Source: Clostridia bacterium (lineage in GTDB: Bacteria; Bacillota; Clostridia; Christensenellales; Borkfalkiaceae). Taken from it: 54,236 bases of DNA. The stretch covers positions 1 through 54,236 of the forward strand of contig CAAGNQ010000011.1 of assembly GCA_900771345.1 (NCBI GenBank), written 5' to 3'. The translations under genes were made by a program, and so were the position numbers. How positions within the stretch are numbered: the first letter of the stretch is position 1; each line of letters begins with the position of its first letter. Positions 33,222-42,686 of this stretch are shown here, piece by piece. The notes under the pieces are model-generated. The model was not told the origin of the DNA. It saw only the letters and a list, made by a program, of their open reading frames with translations, and made no database searches.

Positions 33222-34427
33222 ATGAGAGTATTTCAAATAAACGCAGTTCCTTACGGTAGTACTGGAAAAATAATGTTCGGAATACATAGCGTTTTGGAAA
33301 AAAGCAACGTCAGTTCCGAGATGGCTTGTGGCTATTCGTACCACCCGATTTCTGAACTTAATGGGAAATATATAAAAGTTGGGAATGCCGTGGATAAGAA
33401 ACTGCACCTTTTATACACCAAATATTTTGGGTATCACGGTACGCGTTCAAAGATGGCAACTCGCTCGCTTATAAAAAAGATTAAAAAATTTAATCCCGAT
33501 ATAATACATTTGCATAACCTTCATAGTGGCTTTATAAATCTTCCAATGCTTTTTGATTTTATAAAGAAAGAAGGGAAGAAAATCGTATGGACTCTGCACG
33601 ATTGTTGGGCGTTTACGGGGCATTGCCCGTATTATCTTAACGCAAAATGTGAGAAGTGGAAAAACGGTTGTTACGAATGTCCGATTCATAATGAATATCC
33701 TGCGTCAGTGGTTGATAAATCTAAAGAAATGTATGCACTAAAAAAAGAGTGGTTTTCTGGTGTTAAAAACATGACGATAGTAACACCTTCTAAATGGCTA
33801 AAAAGTCAGGTAGAGCAATCCTTTTTGGGAGGCTATCCCGTAAAAGTAATAAACAACGGCATAAACCTTTCGGTTTTTAGGCCGAGAGAAAGTGAATTTA
33901 GGGCAAAGTTTTCGTTAGAAAATAAGTTTATAGTTTTAGGCGTTGCATATGAATGGGGAAAACGCAAAGGGCTTGACGTTTTTATCGAACTTTCAAAAAG
34001 GCTTGGTAGTGATTATAAAATCGTGCTAGTAGGCGTTAGTAAAGACGAGCAGAAGATTCTGCCTGAAAGCATATTATCATTATGCAAAACGCAAAATGCA
34101 ATAGAACTTGCAAAAATTTATTCTACGGCAGACCTTTTTGTTATCCCTACAAGGGAGGATAATTTTCCGACGGTTAACGTTGAGTCATTAGCATGTGGGA
34201 CGCCTGTTATAACCTTTGAAACGGGTGGAAGTCCGGAGGTTGCCAACGATACATGTGGGATAACCGTGCCACTTGATGACGTTGACGAACTCGAAAAGGC
34301 AATTATAAAGGTAAAAGAAGAAAAACCGTTTTCTGAAAAAGACTGCGTTTGTAGGGCATCAACCTACGACGAGCAGATAAAATTTTTAGAATATTTGGAT
34401 TTGTATAAACAATTAAACCAAGAATAG
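33222..34427 (+). CDS. Family 4 glycosyltransferase with a Cys-rich insertion, 401 aa
   Basis: GT-B architecture is visible. N-terminal motifs are NAVPYGSTGKIMFGI, DIIHLHNLHSG and WTLHDCWAFTGHCPYY; C-terminal motifs are EWGKRKGLDVFIEL, IVLVGVSKDEQKIL, DLFVIPTREDNFPTVNVESL and GTPVITFETGGSPE. The central Cys-rich patch (CPYYLNAKCEKWKNGCYECP) is found in the WcaC/WcfI-like subgroup. The protein is likely cytoplasmic and acts on the lipid-linked repeat. The sugar is unknown. Confidence 0.9.
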   Translation: MRVFQINAVPYGSTGKIMFGIHSVLEKSNVSSEMACGYSYHPISELNGKYIKVGNAVDKKLHLLYTKYFGYHGTRSKMATRSLIKKIKKFNPDIIHLHNLHSGFINLPMLFDFIKKEGKKIVWTLHDCWAFTGHCPYYLNAKCEKWKNGCYECPIHNEYPASVVDKSKEMYALKKEWFSGVKNMTIVTPSKWLKSQVEQSFLGGYPVKVINNGINLSVFRPRESEFRAKFSLENKFIVLGVAYEWGKRKGLDVFIELSKRLGSDYKIVLVGVSKDEQKILPESILSLCKTQNAIELAKIYSTADLFVIPTREDNFPTVNVESLACGTPVITFETGGSPEVANDTCGITVPLDDVDELEKAIIKVKEEKPFSEKDCVCRASTYDEQIKFLEYLDLYKQLNQE

Positions 34428-34442
34428 ATAAAGGAAACGAGA

Positions 34443-35738
34443 ATGCAAAATAAGGTGGTAAAAAATGCAGCATGGATAATAATGTGCAGAATTGTGCAAG
34501 CAGTTCTGTCACTTATCGTTACCATGCTTACTGCAAGATATTTGGCGCCTAGGGGATACGGTCTGATAAACTACGCCGCGTCCTTAGTTGCATTCGTAAC
34601 GCCAATAATGAAATTGGGGCTTGATTCTATACTAGTCCAAGCATTCGTAAATAAGCCTGACGAGTCGGGCAAAATAATGGGAACGACATTCGTAATGTCG
34701 TTAGCATCGAGCGTTCTTTGCATAATTGGTGTAATTGGGTTTGCTATCGTTGCAAATGCAGGTGACAGAACGACAATTTTAGTCTGCGCGCTTTATAGTA
34801 TATCATTATTTTTTCAAGCGTTGGAACTCGTTCAATATTACTTTCAAGCGCAGTTAAAATCAAAATATATTTCGATAATAGGTCTAATCGCTTATTTTTT
34901 GGTTTCGGCGTATAAAATATTCTTGCTGATAGCCAAAAGCAGTATTTACTGGTTTGCGATATCTCACGCGCTCGACTATCTAATAATATCTTTCTTGCTT
35001 ATTCGCATATTTTGCAAAATTTCAGGGCAAAAACTGAGGTTCTCGTTTGCAACAGCAAAGGGGCTTTTTGCAAACAGTAAATACTATATCATATCTAATC
35101 TAATGGTTGTAATATTTGCGACGACAGATAAGATAATGATAAACCTTATGCTTGGCGCAACGCAAACGGGTTATTATTCGGCGGCTGTTGCGTGCGCGTC
35201 AATGACGGCGTTCGTGTTCTCTGCGATAATTGATTCGTTTAGGCCTGTAATATTTGAAAGCAAAAAGGCGAATAATAACGAGTTTGAAGGTAACGTTGCA
35301 AAACTTTATTCTATAATAATCTACCTCTCGTTGATTCAAAGCGTGATAATAGCGACCTTTTCGCCTTTAATCATAAATATTCTATACGGTGTGGATTACG
35401 CAACGAGCGTAGACGCCTTAAGAATAATAGTATGGTATACCACTTTTGCATATCTAGGCTCTGTCAGAAATATTTGGATATTAGCAGAAGGGCACCAAAA
35501 ATATCTTTGGATAATAAATTTATCAGGCGCACTTGTGAACGTGCTATTAAACCTAGTATTTATTCCGAAATGGGGAATAAACGGTGCGGCGTTTGCGTCG
35601 CTGATAACACAGATATTTACTAATATTATAATAAGTTTCCTTATAAAATTACTAAGGCCAAACGGGGTTTTGATGCTCAAAGGCCTAAACCCTAAAACAC
35701 TTTTTTCAATGATAAGAAACTCGGTTAAAAAGGATTGA
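34443..35738 (+). CDS. Polysaccharide flippase (Wzx/MATE-like)
   Basis: This 431-aa protein has about twelve hydrophobic segments and the typical N-terminus of O-antigen flippases (VVKNAAWIIMCRIVQAVLSLIVTMLTARYLAPRGYGLINYAA). It carries lipid-linked repeat units across the membrane for polymerisation by the EpsG-like protein. AAAGGAAA precedes ATG. It is 15 nt after the preceding gene and 1 nt before the LicD gene. Confidence 0.9.
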   Translation: MQNKVVKNAAWIIMCRIVQAVLSLIVTMLTARYLAPRGYGLINYAASLVAFVTPIMKLGLDSILVQAFVNKPDESGKIMGTTFVMSLASSVLCIIGVIGFAIVANAGDRTTILVCALYSISLFFQALELVQYYFQAQLKSKYISIIGLIAYFLVSAYKIFLLIAKSSIYWFAISHALDYLIISFLLIRIFCKISGQKLRFSFATAKGLFANSKYYIISNLMVVIFATTDKIMINLMLGATQTGYYSAAVACASMTAFVFSAIIDSFRPVIFESKKANNNEFEGNVAKLYSIIIYLSLIQSVIIATFSPLIINILYGVDYATSVDALRIIVWYTTFAYLGSVRNIWILAEGHQKYLWIINLSGALVNVLLNLVFIPKWGINGAAFASLITQIFTNIIISFLIKLLRPNGVLMLKGLNPKTLFSMIRNSVKKD

Positions 35739-35739
35739 T

Positions 35740-36555
35740 ATGAGAAGTATAACTACCGAAGAATTAAAGACTGTTCAACTTGGAATTTTACGCGAGGTGC
35801 ACGATTATTGCGTTAAGAATGGCTTAACTTACTACTTGTGGGGAGGCTCGCTTTTAGGTGCAATCCGTCACGATGGATATATTCCTTGGGACGACGATAT
35901 AGATATTGCAATGCCCAGAAGTGATTACGAGCGCTTTTTTAAGGGTTTTAACAAAGACGGATACGGCGTGTATACTTGCGAAATCAACGACAGATATATC
36001 TTTCCCTATGGAAAGGTTTTCGACAAAAGGACCTTAAAGGAAGAAAATTGTTATTATAAGGGTATAGAGTTTTGTGTAGACTTGGACGTATTTCCTATCG
36101 ACGAGATAGAAGACCAAGGCGCATTAAAAAAGGACAGGAAAAAAAGAAACAAGTTAATAAGTAAAATTGACTGGTCGAAGTACGTGTTTATCAAACACGA
36201 TAAATTTGTAAAATCGGCACTCAAATTCTGCAAATATTTAACTTGTTGTCTTTTAAGAGGATTAAACCTTTTGTGCACTAACAGGCATTCAAGAAAGATG
36301 ACAAAAAAGGCAAAATCGTTTGCAGGAGAAAATAATAAATATATGCTCTATGCCGATACAAATATTAAAGATGCGATAATAATAGAGCGTGATTGGGTGG
36401 ATAAACAGCAGTTGCATAAATTTGAAAACATTGAGGCATATATTCCGGAAGGATACAGTAAACTTTTGACAGCGTGCTTTGGCGATTATATGACGCCACC
36501 CCCCGAAGAGATGAGAAAAACTCATCATACATTTAAAACATATTGGAGAGATTAA
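35740..36555 (+). CDS. LicD-family phosphotransferase
   Basis: LicD proteins attach phosphocholine or a phospho-alditol to cell-surface glycans using a CDP-activated donor. The family core is GGSLLGAIRHDGYIPWDDDID, with the paired Asp residues needed for activity, in a 271-aa protein. The start overlaps the end of the flippase region by almost nothing, with TTGATATG spacing. The next gene encodes a cytidylyltransferase that could make the CDP-donor. The donor itself is unknown. Confidence 0.9.
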   Translation: MRSITTEELKTVQLGILREVHDYCVKNGLTYYLWGGSLLGAIRHDGYIPWDDDIDIAMPRSDYERFFKGFNKDGYGVYTCEINDRYIFPYGKVFDKRTLKEENCYYKGIEFCVDLDVFPIDEIEDQGALKKDRKKRNKLISKIDWSKYVFIKHDKFVKSALKFCKYLTCCLLRGLNLLCTNRHSRKMTKKAKSFAGENNKYMLYADTNIKDAIIIERDWVDKQQLHKFENIEAYIPEGYSKLLTACFGDYMTPPPEEMRKTHHTFKTYWRD

Positions 36556-36556
36556 A

Positions 36557-37264
36557 ATGAACGTTGTTTTAGTAGTAGCAGGTGGAAACGGAACTCGTAC
36601 AGGGCAAGAGATTCCTAAACAGTTTTTAACGGTAAAAGACAAGCCTATAATAATTTACACTCTTGAAAACCTAGAGCGTATTAAATTTATAGACGAAATT
36701 GTAGTTGTCGTTTCGCAAGGCTGGGAAAGTTTTTTAAAATCTTACGCTAAGCAGTTCGGCATAAAGAAGTTAAAAGACGTTGTAATAGGTGGAGAAAGCA
36801 GACACGAATCAATAAGTAAAGGAATTAATTTTATAACAAAAAATTACAACAAGAACGACGTTGTTGTAATTATGGATGCCAATAGACCGTTCGTGCCCGA
36901 ATCGGTATATGGCGACGCTATAAATGCTGTAAGAGATAACGGCGTATTCTCTATTGCTGCTGAAAACTGTATGGACAGTATGTATTCGTCGGAGGACGGT
37001 GGTGAGATAGAAAGTGCAATAGACAGGAGAGCACTTTATAAAGGGCAAACGCCCGAGTGTGGAACGGTAAAAGACCTTACTGAAATTTACCAATTAGCAA
37101 AAGAACAGGGAATTTTGGATTGTACCACCACTGAACTTTGTTTAAAATTTAATAGAAAAGTTAGTATGGTAAAAGGTTCGTCAAAGAGCTTTAAGATTAC
37201 CACCAAGGAAGATATTGAATTATTCAAGGCGCTTCTGGAAGTGGAAACAAACAACTTGATTTAA
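36557..37264 (+). CDS. IspD/TarI-like cytidylyltransferase
   Basis: This 235-aa nucleotidyltransferase has the IspD/TarI pattern: VVAGGNGTRTGQEIPKQFLTVKDKPI at the N-terminus (CTP binding), GGESRHESISKGI, VVIMDANRPFVPE and KGQTPE. It uses CTP to activate either methylerythritol phosphate (IspD) or an alditol phosphate (TarI, ribitol-5-phosphate). The second fits its place after licD, but no TarJ-type reductase is here. In a genome with MEP-pathway ispG, it could double as the only ispD. It is the last gene of the cluster. Confidence 0.85.
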   Translation: MNVVLVVAGGNGTRTGQEIPKQFLTVKDKPIIIYTLENLERIKFIDEIVVVVSQGWESFLKSYAKQFGIKKLKDVVIGGESRHESISKGINFITKNYNKNDVVVIMDANRPFVPESVYGDAINAVRDNGVFSIAAENCMDSMYSSEDGGEIESAIDRRALYKGQTPECGTVKDLTEIYQLAKEQGILDCTTTELCLKFNRKVSMVKGSSKSFKITTKEDIELFKALLEVETNNLI

Positions 37265-37284
37265 AAAATTACCTACCAAAATCC

Positions 37285-37313
37285 TTGACATTTAGTTGTT
37301 TAAATGATAACCT
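37285..37313 (+). promoter_or_regulatory. Promoter of the pyrimidine operon
   Basis: TTGACA (37285-37290) and extended -10 TG-A-TAACCT (37305-37313) are 17 nt apart. The palindrome CCTATATAGG (37311-37320) overlaps the expected start site. Confidence 0.65.
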
Positions 37314-37332
37314 ATATAGGATAAAAATAAAT

Positions 37333-37427
37333 CTTTAATTCGGTACGGAGAGACCGACAAGGTTGAATGGTTATCGGGCGAGTCCCGAGTATGAAAGTCG
37401 AGCCTTGCTATCTGCACGGCTTTTTTT
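37333..37427 (+). promoter_or_regulatory. PyrR-type transcription attenuator before pyrC
   Basis: The leader has the three alternating structures of a PyrR attenuator. The anti-antiterminator hairpin (37333-37362: CTTT/AAGG lower stem, TCGGT/ACCGA upper stem) carries the hexaloop CGGAGA, matching the CNGNGA binding loop. CAAGGTT (37358-37364) can pair over 7 bp with AGCCTTG (37401-37407) as antiterminator. The terminator is AGCC/GGCT plus TGC/GCA (37401-37421), followed by seven T. In known systems, PyrR bound to UMP favours the terminator. No pyrR gene is in the window. One loop-closing pair (A-G) deviates from the consensus. Confidence 0.75.
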
Positions 37428-37445
37428 ATGAGATGAGGAGAATTT

Positions 37446-38708
37446 ATGGACTATATTTTGAAAAACGGATTAGTTTATATAAGTGGCAGATTTGTTAAAT
37501 GCGACCTAACTATTTCTAACGGTAAAGTGTTTTTAAATTCCAAACCACAAAACCTCTCTTTTAAAGTGATAGACTGTTTAAATAAACATATCTTTCCCGG
37601 CTTTATTGATGTGCATACGCATCTTCGTGAGCCGGGTTTTTCATATAAAGAAACGATAAAGACGGGTACTGAGGCAGGTGCAAGCGCAGGATATTGCGCG
37701 TTATTTTCTATGCCAAACCTAAAACCCGTTCCGGACTGTGTGGGAAACTTAAGAATTCAACAAGAGATAATAGATAAAGACGCCGTTATAAAAGTTTATC
37801 CGTACGCGTCTATAACCGAAGGACAAAAGGGAGAACACCTCGTAGACATTAACTCTCTTTCAAAAGAGGTTAAAGGTTTTTCTGACGACGGAAAAGGCGT
37901 GCAGGATGAGGAGATGATGGAAGATGCAATGCGTCTTGCAAAACAAAACGATAGCATAATCGTAGCACACTGTGAGGACGAAAAGCTTTTAGACGGTGGA
38001 TATATTCACGACGGCGAATATGCAAAATTAAACGGGCATAAGGGAATATCGTCGGCTAGCGAGTATAAACAAGTTCAAAGAGATTTAGAACTCGCAAAGC
38101 GCGTCGGCGCAAAATATCATATTTGCCACCTTTCTGCAAAGGAGAGCGTTGAGGCCATTAGAAAGGCTAAAAACGAGGGGGTTGACGTGACGGCTGAAAC
38201 GGCGCCTCACTATCTAGTGCTAAACGATATGATGCTTATTGACGATGGTGGGTTTAAGATGAATCCACCAATAAGAAGCGAAGAGGATAGGCTTTCTTTG
38301 ATAGAGGGAATTTTAGACGGGACGATAGACATGCTCGCTACCGACCACGCTCCACATTCGGAAGAGGAAAAAAGCAAGGGGCTAAAGAGCCTAAACGGAA
38401 TAGTAGGGTTGGAAACGGCTTTCCCTGTTATTTATACAGACCTTGTGAAAAAGAATATAATTTCACTTGAAAAAGTGATAGAGATAATGAGCATAAATCC
38501 AGCCAAGCGTTTTTCTCTGCCGATAGGAATAGAGGACGGCAAAGATGCAAACCTATGTGTTTACGATTTGGAAAAGGAATATGCTATAGAGCCAGAAAGA
38601 TTTTTATCTAAAGGCAAAAGCACGCCGTTTAAGGGAAAAAAAGTTTTCGGAAAATGCGAATATAATTTTGTAGATGGAAAACTTGTTTATGAACTGAAAA
38701 ATAATTAA
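37446..38708 (+). CDS. pyrC: Dihydroorotase
   Basis: PyrC catalyses the third step of UMP synthesis, cyclisation of carbamoyl aspartate. The 420-aa type I enzyme shows DVHTHLREPGFSYKETI (two metal His), HCEDEKLL, YHICHLSAKES, TAETAPHYL and ATDHAPHSEEEK. A GAGGAG site lies 6 nt before the ATG. It is the first gene of the operon, behind the attenuator. Confidence 0.95.
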   Translation: MDYILKNGLVYISGRFVKCDLTISNGKVFLNSKPQNLSFKVIDCLNKHIFPGFIDVHTHLREPGFSYKETIKTGTEAGASAGYCALFSMPNLKPVPDCVGNLRIQQEIIDKDAVIKVYPYASITEGQKGEHLVDINSLSKEVKGFSDDGKGVQDEEMMEDAMRLAKQNDSIIVAHCEDEKLLDGGYIHDGEYAKLNGHKGISSASEYKQVQRDLELAKRVGAKYHICHLSAKESVEAIRKAKNEGVDVTAETAPHYLVLNDMMLIDDGGFKMNPPIRSEEDRLSLIEGILDGTIDMLATDHAPHSEEEKSKGLKSLNGIVGLETAFPVIYTDLVKKNIISLEKVIEIMSINPAKRFSLPIGIEDGKDANLCVYDLEKEYAIEPERFLSKGKSTPFKGKKVFGKCEYNFVDGKLVYELKNN

Positions 38709-38746
38709 GATATACATTATAAATAGAAGATAAAAGGAGCAAGATT

Positions 38747-41700
38747 ATGCCAAAAAGAAGTGACATTAAGAAGGTATTAGTTATCGGAAGTGGACCTATA
38801 GTAATAGGTCAGGCAGCAGAGTTTGACTATGCAGGTACGCAGGCTTGTTTAGCGCTTAAAGAAGAAGGGTACGAGGTAATTCTTTGTAACTCTAACCCTG
38901 CAACCATAATGACCGATACTACTATTGCAGATAAAGTTTATATGGAACCATTGACTTTAGAGTATATTGCAAAAATTCTTCGTTATGAAAGACCGGACGC
39001 AATAATACCAGGTCTTGGAGGGCAAACGGGGCTAAACCTCGCAATGCAACTTCAAAAGAAAGGGGTTTTGAACGAGTGTCACGTTGAACTTTTAGGCACT
39101 AATGCAGAGAGTATTGAACGTGCAGAAGATAGAGAACTCTTTAAGAAAATGTGCGAAAGCATAGGTGAGCCAACAATCAAGTCGGAAATTACCTATAGTA
39201 TTGAAGAGGCGAAAGAGGCGGCAAATAGAATAGGCTATCCGGTAGTTCTTCGCCCTGCGTTCACGCTAGGTGGAACAGGTGGTGGATTTGCTGATGACGA
39301 TAATGAACTTGAAACTATAATGAAAAACGCTCTAAAACTCTCGCCTGTTCATCAAGTTTTAGTAGAAAAGAGTGTTAAGGGATATAAAGAAATTGAGTTT
39401 GAGGTTATGCGTGACTCAAAGGATAACGCAATAACAATTTGTGGAATGGAAAACGTTGACCCTGTCGGCGTACATACGGGTGACTCAATCGTTGTTGCGC
39501 CTATCCTTTCATTAAACGACCACGACCAAAAAATGCTTAACGACTCGGCGATAAAGATTATTAAAGAGTTAAAGATTGAAGGGGGATGCAACGTTCAGTT
39601 TGCCCTAAATCCAAACTCTAGCGAATATTATTTAATTGAAGTAAACCCAAGAGTTTCCCGTTCATCAGCACTTGCGTCAAAAGCCAGTGGCTATCCGATT
39701 GCAAAAGTAACTGCAAAGGTAGCAGTAGGTATGACTCTTGACGAAATATTCGTATCGGGAACGACGGCGATAAACGAGCCAAAACTCGACTATATCGTTG
39801 CAAAATTTCCAAGATTCCCATTCGATAAATTCACCTCGGCATCTAATACTTTAGGCACTCAAATGAAGGCGACAGGAGAGGTTATGGGCATAGGCTCAAC
39901 CTTAGCAGAATGTATGCTTAAGTCTGTTCGTTCCTTAGAAATAGGTGTAGAGCACTTATACCTTTCAAAATTTGATAGTATGAGTAACGACGAGTTGTTT
40001 ACCTACCTTAAGAAATTCAAGGCAGACAATATTTTTGCAGTGACCGAACTTATTAGAAGAAAGGTGGAAATATCAGAAATTAATAATGTAACTAAAATCA
40101 CGCCACTATTTCTTGAATGCATAAAATCCATTGTAGAAATGGAAGAAATTCTAAAAGAGAAAAAAGGTGATATTAAAGTATTAAAGAGCGCGAAAACGTT
40201 AGGCTTTTCAGATGCGTTTATCGCAAAACTATGGGGCAAAAAAGAGGTGGAAATTGCAACTCTTCGTAAAGAAAATGCAATCTTGCCAAAATATAAAATG
40301 GTTGATACCCTTCATAGTGGGGCGTATATTCCATACTTCTATTCAACCTATTTTGAGAGTGCAGGCGACCACGATTCTATTATAACAGACAAGGAAAAAA
40401 CTGTCGTTTTAGGTAGTGGGCCTATTAGAATTGGCCAGGGCGTTGAGTTCGACTATTCGACAGTTCACGCAGTAAAGACCATTAAAGAGAGTGGTCTTGA
40501 AGCAATAATTATAAACAACAACCCTGAAACAGTTTCAACCGACTATACGGTTAGTGATAAATTATACTTCGAGCCGTTGACGGTAGAAGATGTTATGAGC
40601 GTAATCGAGTTTGAAAATCCTAAGGGGGTTATTGCGTCGTTAGGTGGGCAGACTGCAATAAACTTAGCAGAGCCGATAAGAGCAAGGGGCGCAAAAATAA
40701 TCGGAACGGATTGCGAGGCGATAAATAATGCTGAGGATAGGGACGCCTTTGAAAAGATTATGACAAAACTTAATATTCCTCAGCCAAAAGGTCAAGCAGT
40801 GTTTAGCGTTGAGGACGGCGTTAAGGTTGCAGAGCAAATCGGTTATCCGGTTCTCGTTCGTCCGTCATACGTTTTAGGTGGAAGGGCAATGCAAATTGTC
40901 GGCAATGAAGAAGGGCTTCGTCAATATCTTCAAACGGCAGTTGACATCAGTGAAGACCACCCTATACTAGTTGATAAATACATAGTTGGAAAAGAACTTG
41001 AAATTGACGCAGTTTGCGACGGGAAAGACGTGTTTATTCCAGGAATTATGGAACTAATTGAGAGAACTGGTATCCACTCGGGCGACTCAATAAGCGTTTA
41101 TCCAACCTTCTCAGTGAGCGAAAAGGCAAAGCAAAAAATTCTTGACTACGGCAAGAAACTAGGTTTAGGAATAGGTATTGTAGGACTATATAACATTCAA
41201 TTTATCGTTGATAAAAATGAAGACGTTTACGTTATCGAAGTAAACCCAAGGTCGTCAAGAACAGTTCCATTCTTATCAAAATCTACAGGATATTCGCTTG
41301 CCGATATAGGCACGAGGGTAATTCTCGGCAAGAGTTTGAAAGAGCAAGGCATAACCGAACTTTATCCACCGGAGAAAAAGCGTTGGTACGTTAAAGCGCC
41401 AGCATTCTCTTTCTCAAAACTTCGTGGGCTTGACGCATATCTATCTCCAGAAATGAAGTCGACGGGCGAGGCAATCGGTTATGACGATAAACTCAATCGT
41501 GCGTTATATAAAGCACTCCAAGCATCAGGAATGAACGTTATGAATTACGGTACGCTTTTCGTTTCGGTTGCTGACGCAGATAAGGAAGAAATGCTACCAC
41601 TCGTTCGCAGATTCTATAATCTCGGATTTAATATTGAAGCGACCAAAGGTACGGCAGAGTTCTTGAAAAATAATGGAATTAGAACTAGAGTAAAACGAAA

Positions 41701-41929
41701 AATCAGTGACGGAAGCGAAGAGATTTTAGACTCTATTAGAAAAGGATACGTAACTTACGTTATAAGTACTAGGGACGTAAATTCACTAGGTTCAGCGAGT
41801 GACGGGTATATTATTCGCCGTGCGGCAGTAGAAAACAACGTAACCATGTTTACGGCGTTAGATACCGTTAAAGTATTGCTTGACGTATTGGAAGAAACAA
41901 CCCTTTGTATATCAACTATTGACGCTTAA
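38747..41929 (+). CDS. carB: Carbamoyl-phosphate synthase large subunit
   Basis: CarB makes carbamoyl phosphate from ammonia, bicarbonate and two ATP. The 1060-aa protein has the duplicated ATP-grasp halves (VLVIGSGPIVIGQAAEFDYAG near residue 10 and VVLGSGPIRIGQGVEFDYS near residue 556) and a C-terminal MGS-like allosteric domain (from about 935). The glutaminase subunit carA, which normally precedes it, is not in the operon, so it must be elsewhere or the enzyme uses free ammonia. AAAGGAGC precedes the ATG. Confidence 0.97.
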   Translation: MPKRSDIKKVLVIGSGPIVIGQAAEFDYAGTQACLALKEEGYEVILCNSNPATIMTDTTIADKVYMEPLTLEYIAKILRYERPDAIIPGLGGQTGLNLAMQLQKKGVLNECHVELLGTNAESIERAEDRELFKKMCESIGEPTIKSEITYSIEEAKEAANRIGYPVVLRPAFTLGGTGGGFADDDNELETIMKNALKLSPVHQVLVEKSVKGYKEIEFEVMRDSKDNAITICGMENVDPVGVHTGDSIVVAPILSLNDHDQKMLNDSAIKIIKELKIEGGCNVQFALNPNSSEYYLIEVNPRVSRSSALASKASGYPIAKVTAKVAVGMTLDEIFVSGTTAINEPKLDYIVAKFPRFPFDKFTSASNTLGTQMKATGEVMGIGSTLAECMLKSVRSLEIGVEHLYLSKFDSMSNDELFTYLKKFKADNIFAVTELIRRKVEISEINNVTKITPLFLECIKSIVEMEEILKEKKGDIKVLKSAKTLGFSDAFIAKLWGKKEVEIATLRKENAILPKYKMVDTLHSGAYIPYFYSTYFESAGDHDSIITDKEKTVVLGSGPIRIGQGVEFDYSTVHAVKTIKESGLEAIIINNNPETVSTDYTVSDKLYFEPLTVEDVMSVIEFENPKGVIASLGGQTAINLAEPIRARGAKIIGTDCEAINNAEDRDAFEKIMTKLNIPQPKGQAVFSVEDGVKVAEQIGYPVLVRPSYVLGGRAMQIVGNEEGLRQYLQTAVDISEDHPILVDKYIVGKELEIDAVCDGKDVFIPGIMELIERTGIHSGDSISVYPTFSVSEKAKQKILDYGKKLGLGIGIVGLYNIQFIVDKNEDVYVIEVNPRSSRTVPFLSKSTGYSLADIGTRVILGKSLKEQGITELYPPEKKRWYVKAPAFSFSKLRGLDAYLSPEMKSTGEAIGYDDKLNRALYKALQASGMNVMNYGTLFVSVADADKEEMLPLVRRFYNLGFNIEATKGTAEFLKNNGIRTRVKRKISDGSEEILDSIRKGYVTYVISTRDVNSLGSASDGYIIRRAAVENNVTMFTALDTVKVLLDVLEETTLCISTIDA

Positions 41930-41951
41930 CTAATCAAAAGGAGAAGAACCA

Positions 41952-42686
41952 TTGAAACAAGGATTTTTTAAGGTTTTAACCAACAAACAACTAACGGAAA
42001 GTGTCTATGAAATGACGCTTTCTGGCGATACTAGTGCAATCGAGCGCCCTGGTCAGTTTGTAAATATAAAACTGAACGGACTTTTTCTTCGCAGACCTAT
42101 CTCTGTATGCGATTTTGAAAAGGGCAAACTCACCATAATATATAAGGTAGTTGGCAAAGGCACCGAACAAATGGCAGGTCTAATCGAGGGAGAATTTCTT
42201 GATATTTTGACAGGGCTCGGCAATGGTTACTTTACAGATTTGGGTGGTGAAAAACCACTTTTAATCGGTGGTGGGGTAGGCGTTCCACCATTATATAATT
42301 TAGCAAAAACCTTTATTAACGAGGGAAAAACGCCAACCGTAATACTCGGTTTTAACACAAAAGACGAAGTGTTTTATGAAGATGAGTTTAACGCACTCGG
42401 TGTTAAGACGCTCGTTACCACTGCTGACGGCAGTTACGGAATTAAAGGGTTCGTAACCGACGCAATAAAAGAAGTAGGCGAATATACGCATACCTTTTCT
42501 TGTGGGCCAGAGCCTATGCTAAAAGCAGTATATAACGCCACGACGACTAGTGGGCAGTATTCGTTTGAAGAGAGAATGGGTTGTGGGTTTGGTGCATGTA
42601 TGGGATGCTCTTGCAAAACAAAGTACGGGAACAAGCGAATTTGCAAGGACGGACCTGTTTTAATCAAGGAGGAAATAATATGGTAG
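41952..42686 (+). CDS. pyrK: Dihydroorotate dehydrogenase electron-transfer subunit
   Basis: PyrK is the FAD and 2Fe-2S subunit of the NAD-dependent dihydroorotate dehydrogenase (class 1B). The 244-aa protein has the FAD-binding RPISVCDF, the nucleotide-binding LIGGGVGVPPLYNLAK and a C-terminal cluster GCGFGACMGCSCKTKYG with a fourth Cys in KRICKDGPV. The start is TTG at 41952, with AAAGGAG 8 nt upstream; no ATG is available nearby. Its end overlaps the pyrD start by 7 nt. Confidence 0.95.
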   Translation: MKQGFFKVLTNKQLTESVYEMTLSGDTSAIERPGQFVNIKLNGLFLRRPISVCDFEKGKLTIIYKVVGKGTEQMAGLIEGEFLDILTGLGNGYFTDLGGEKPLLIGGGVGVPPLYNLAKTFINEGKTPTVILGFNTKDEVFYEDEFNALGVKTLVTTADGSYGIKGFVTDAIKEVGEYTHTFSCGPEPMLKAVYNATTTSGQYSFEERMGCGFGACMGCSCKTKYGNKRICKDGPVLIKEEIIW

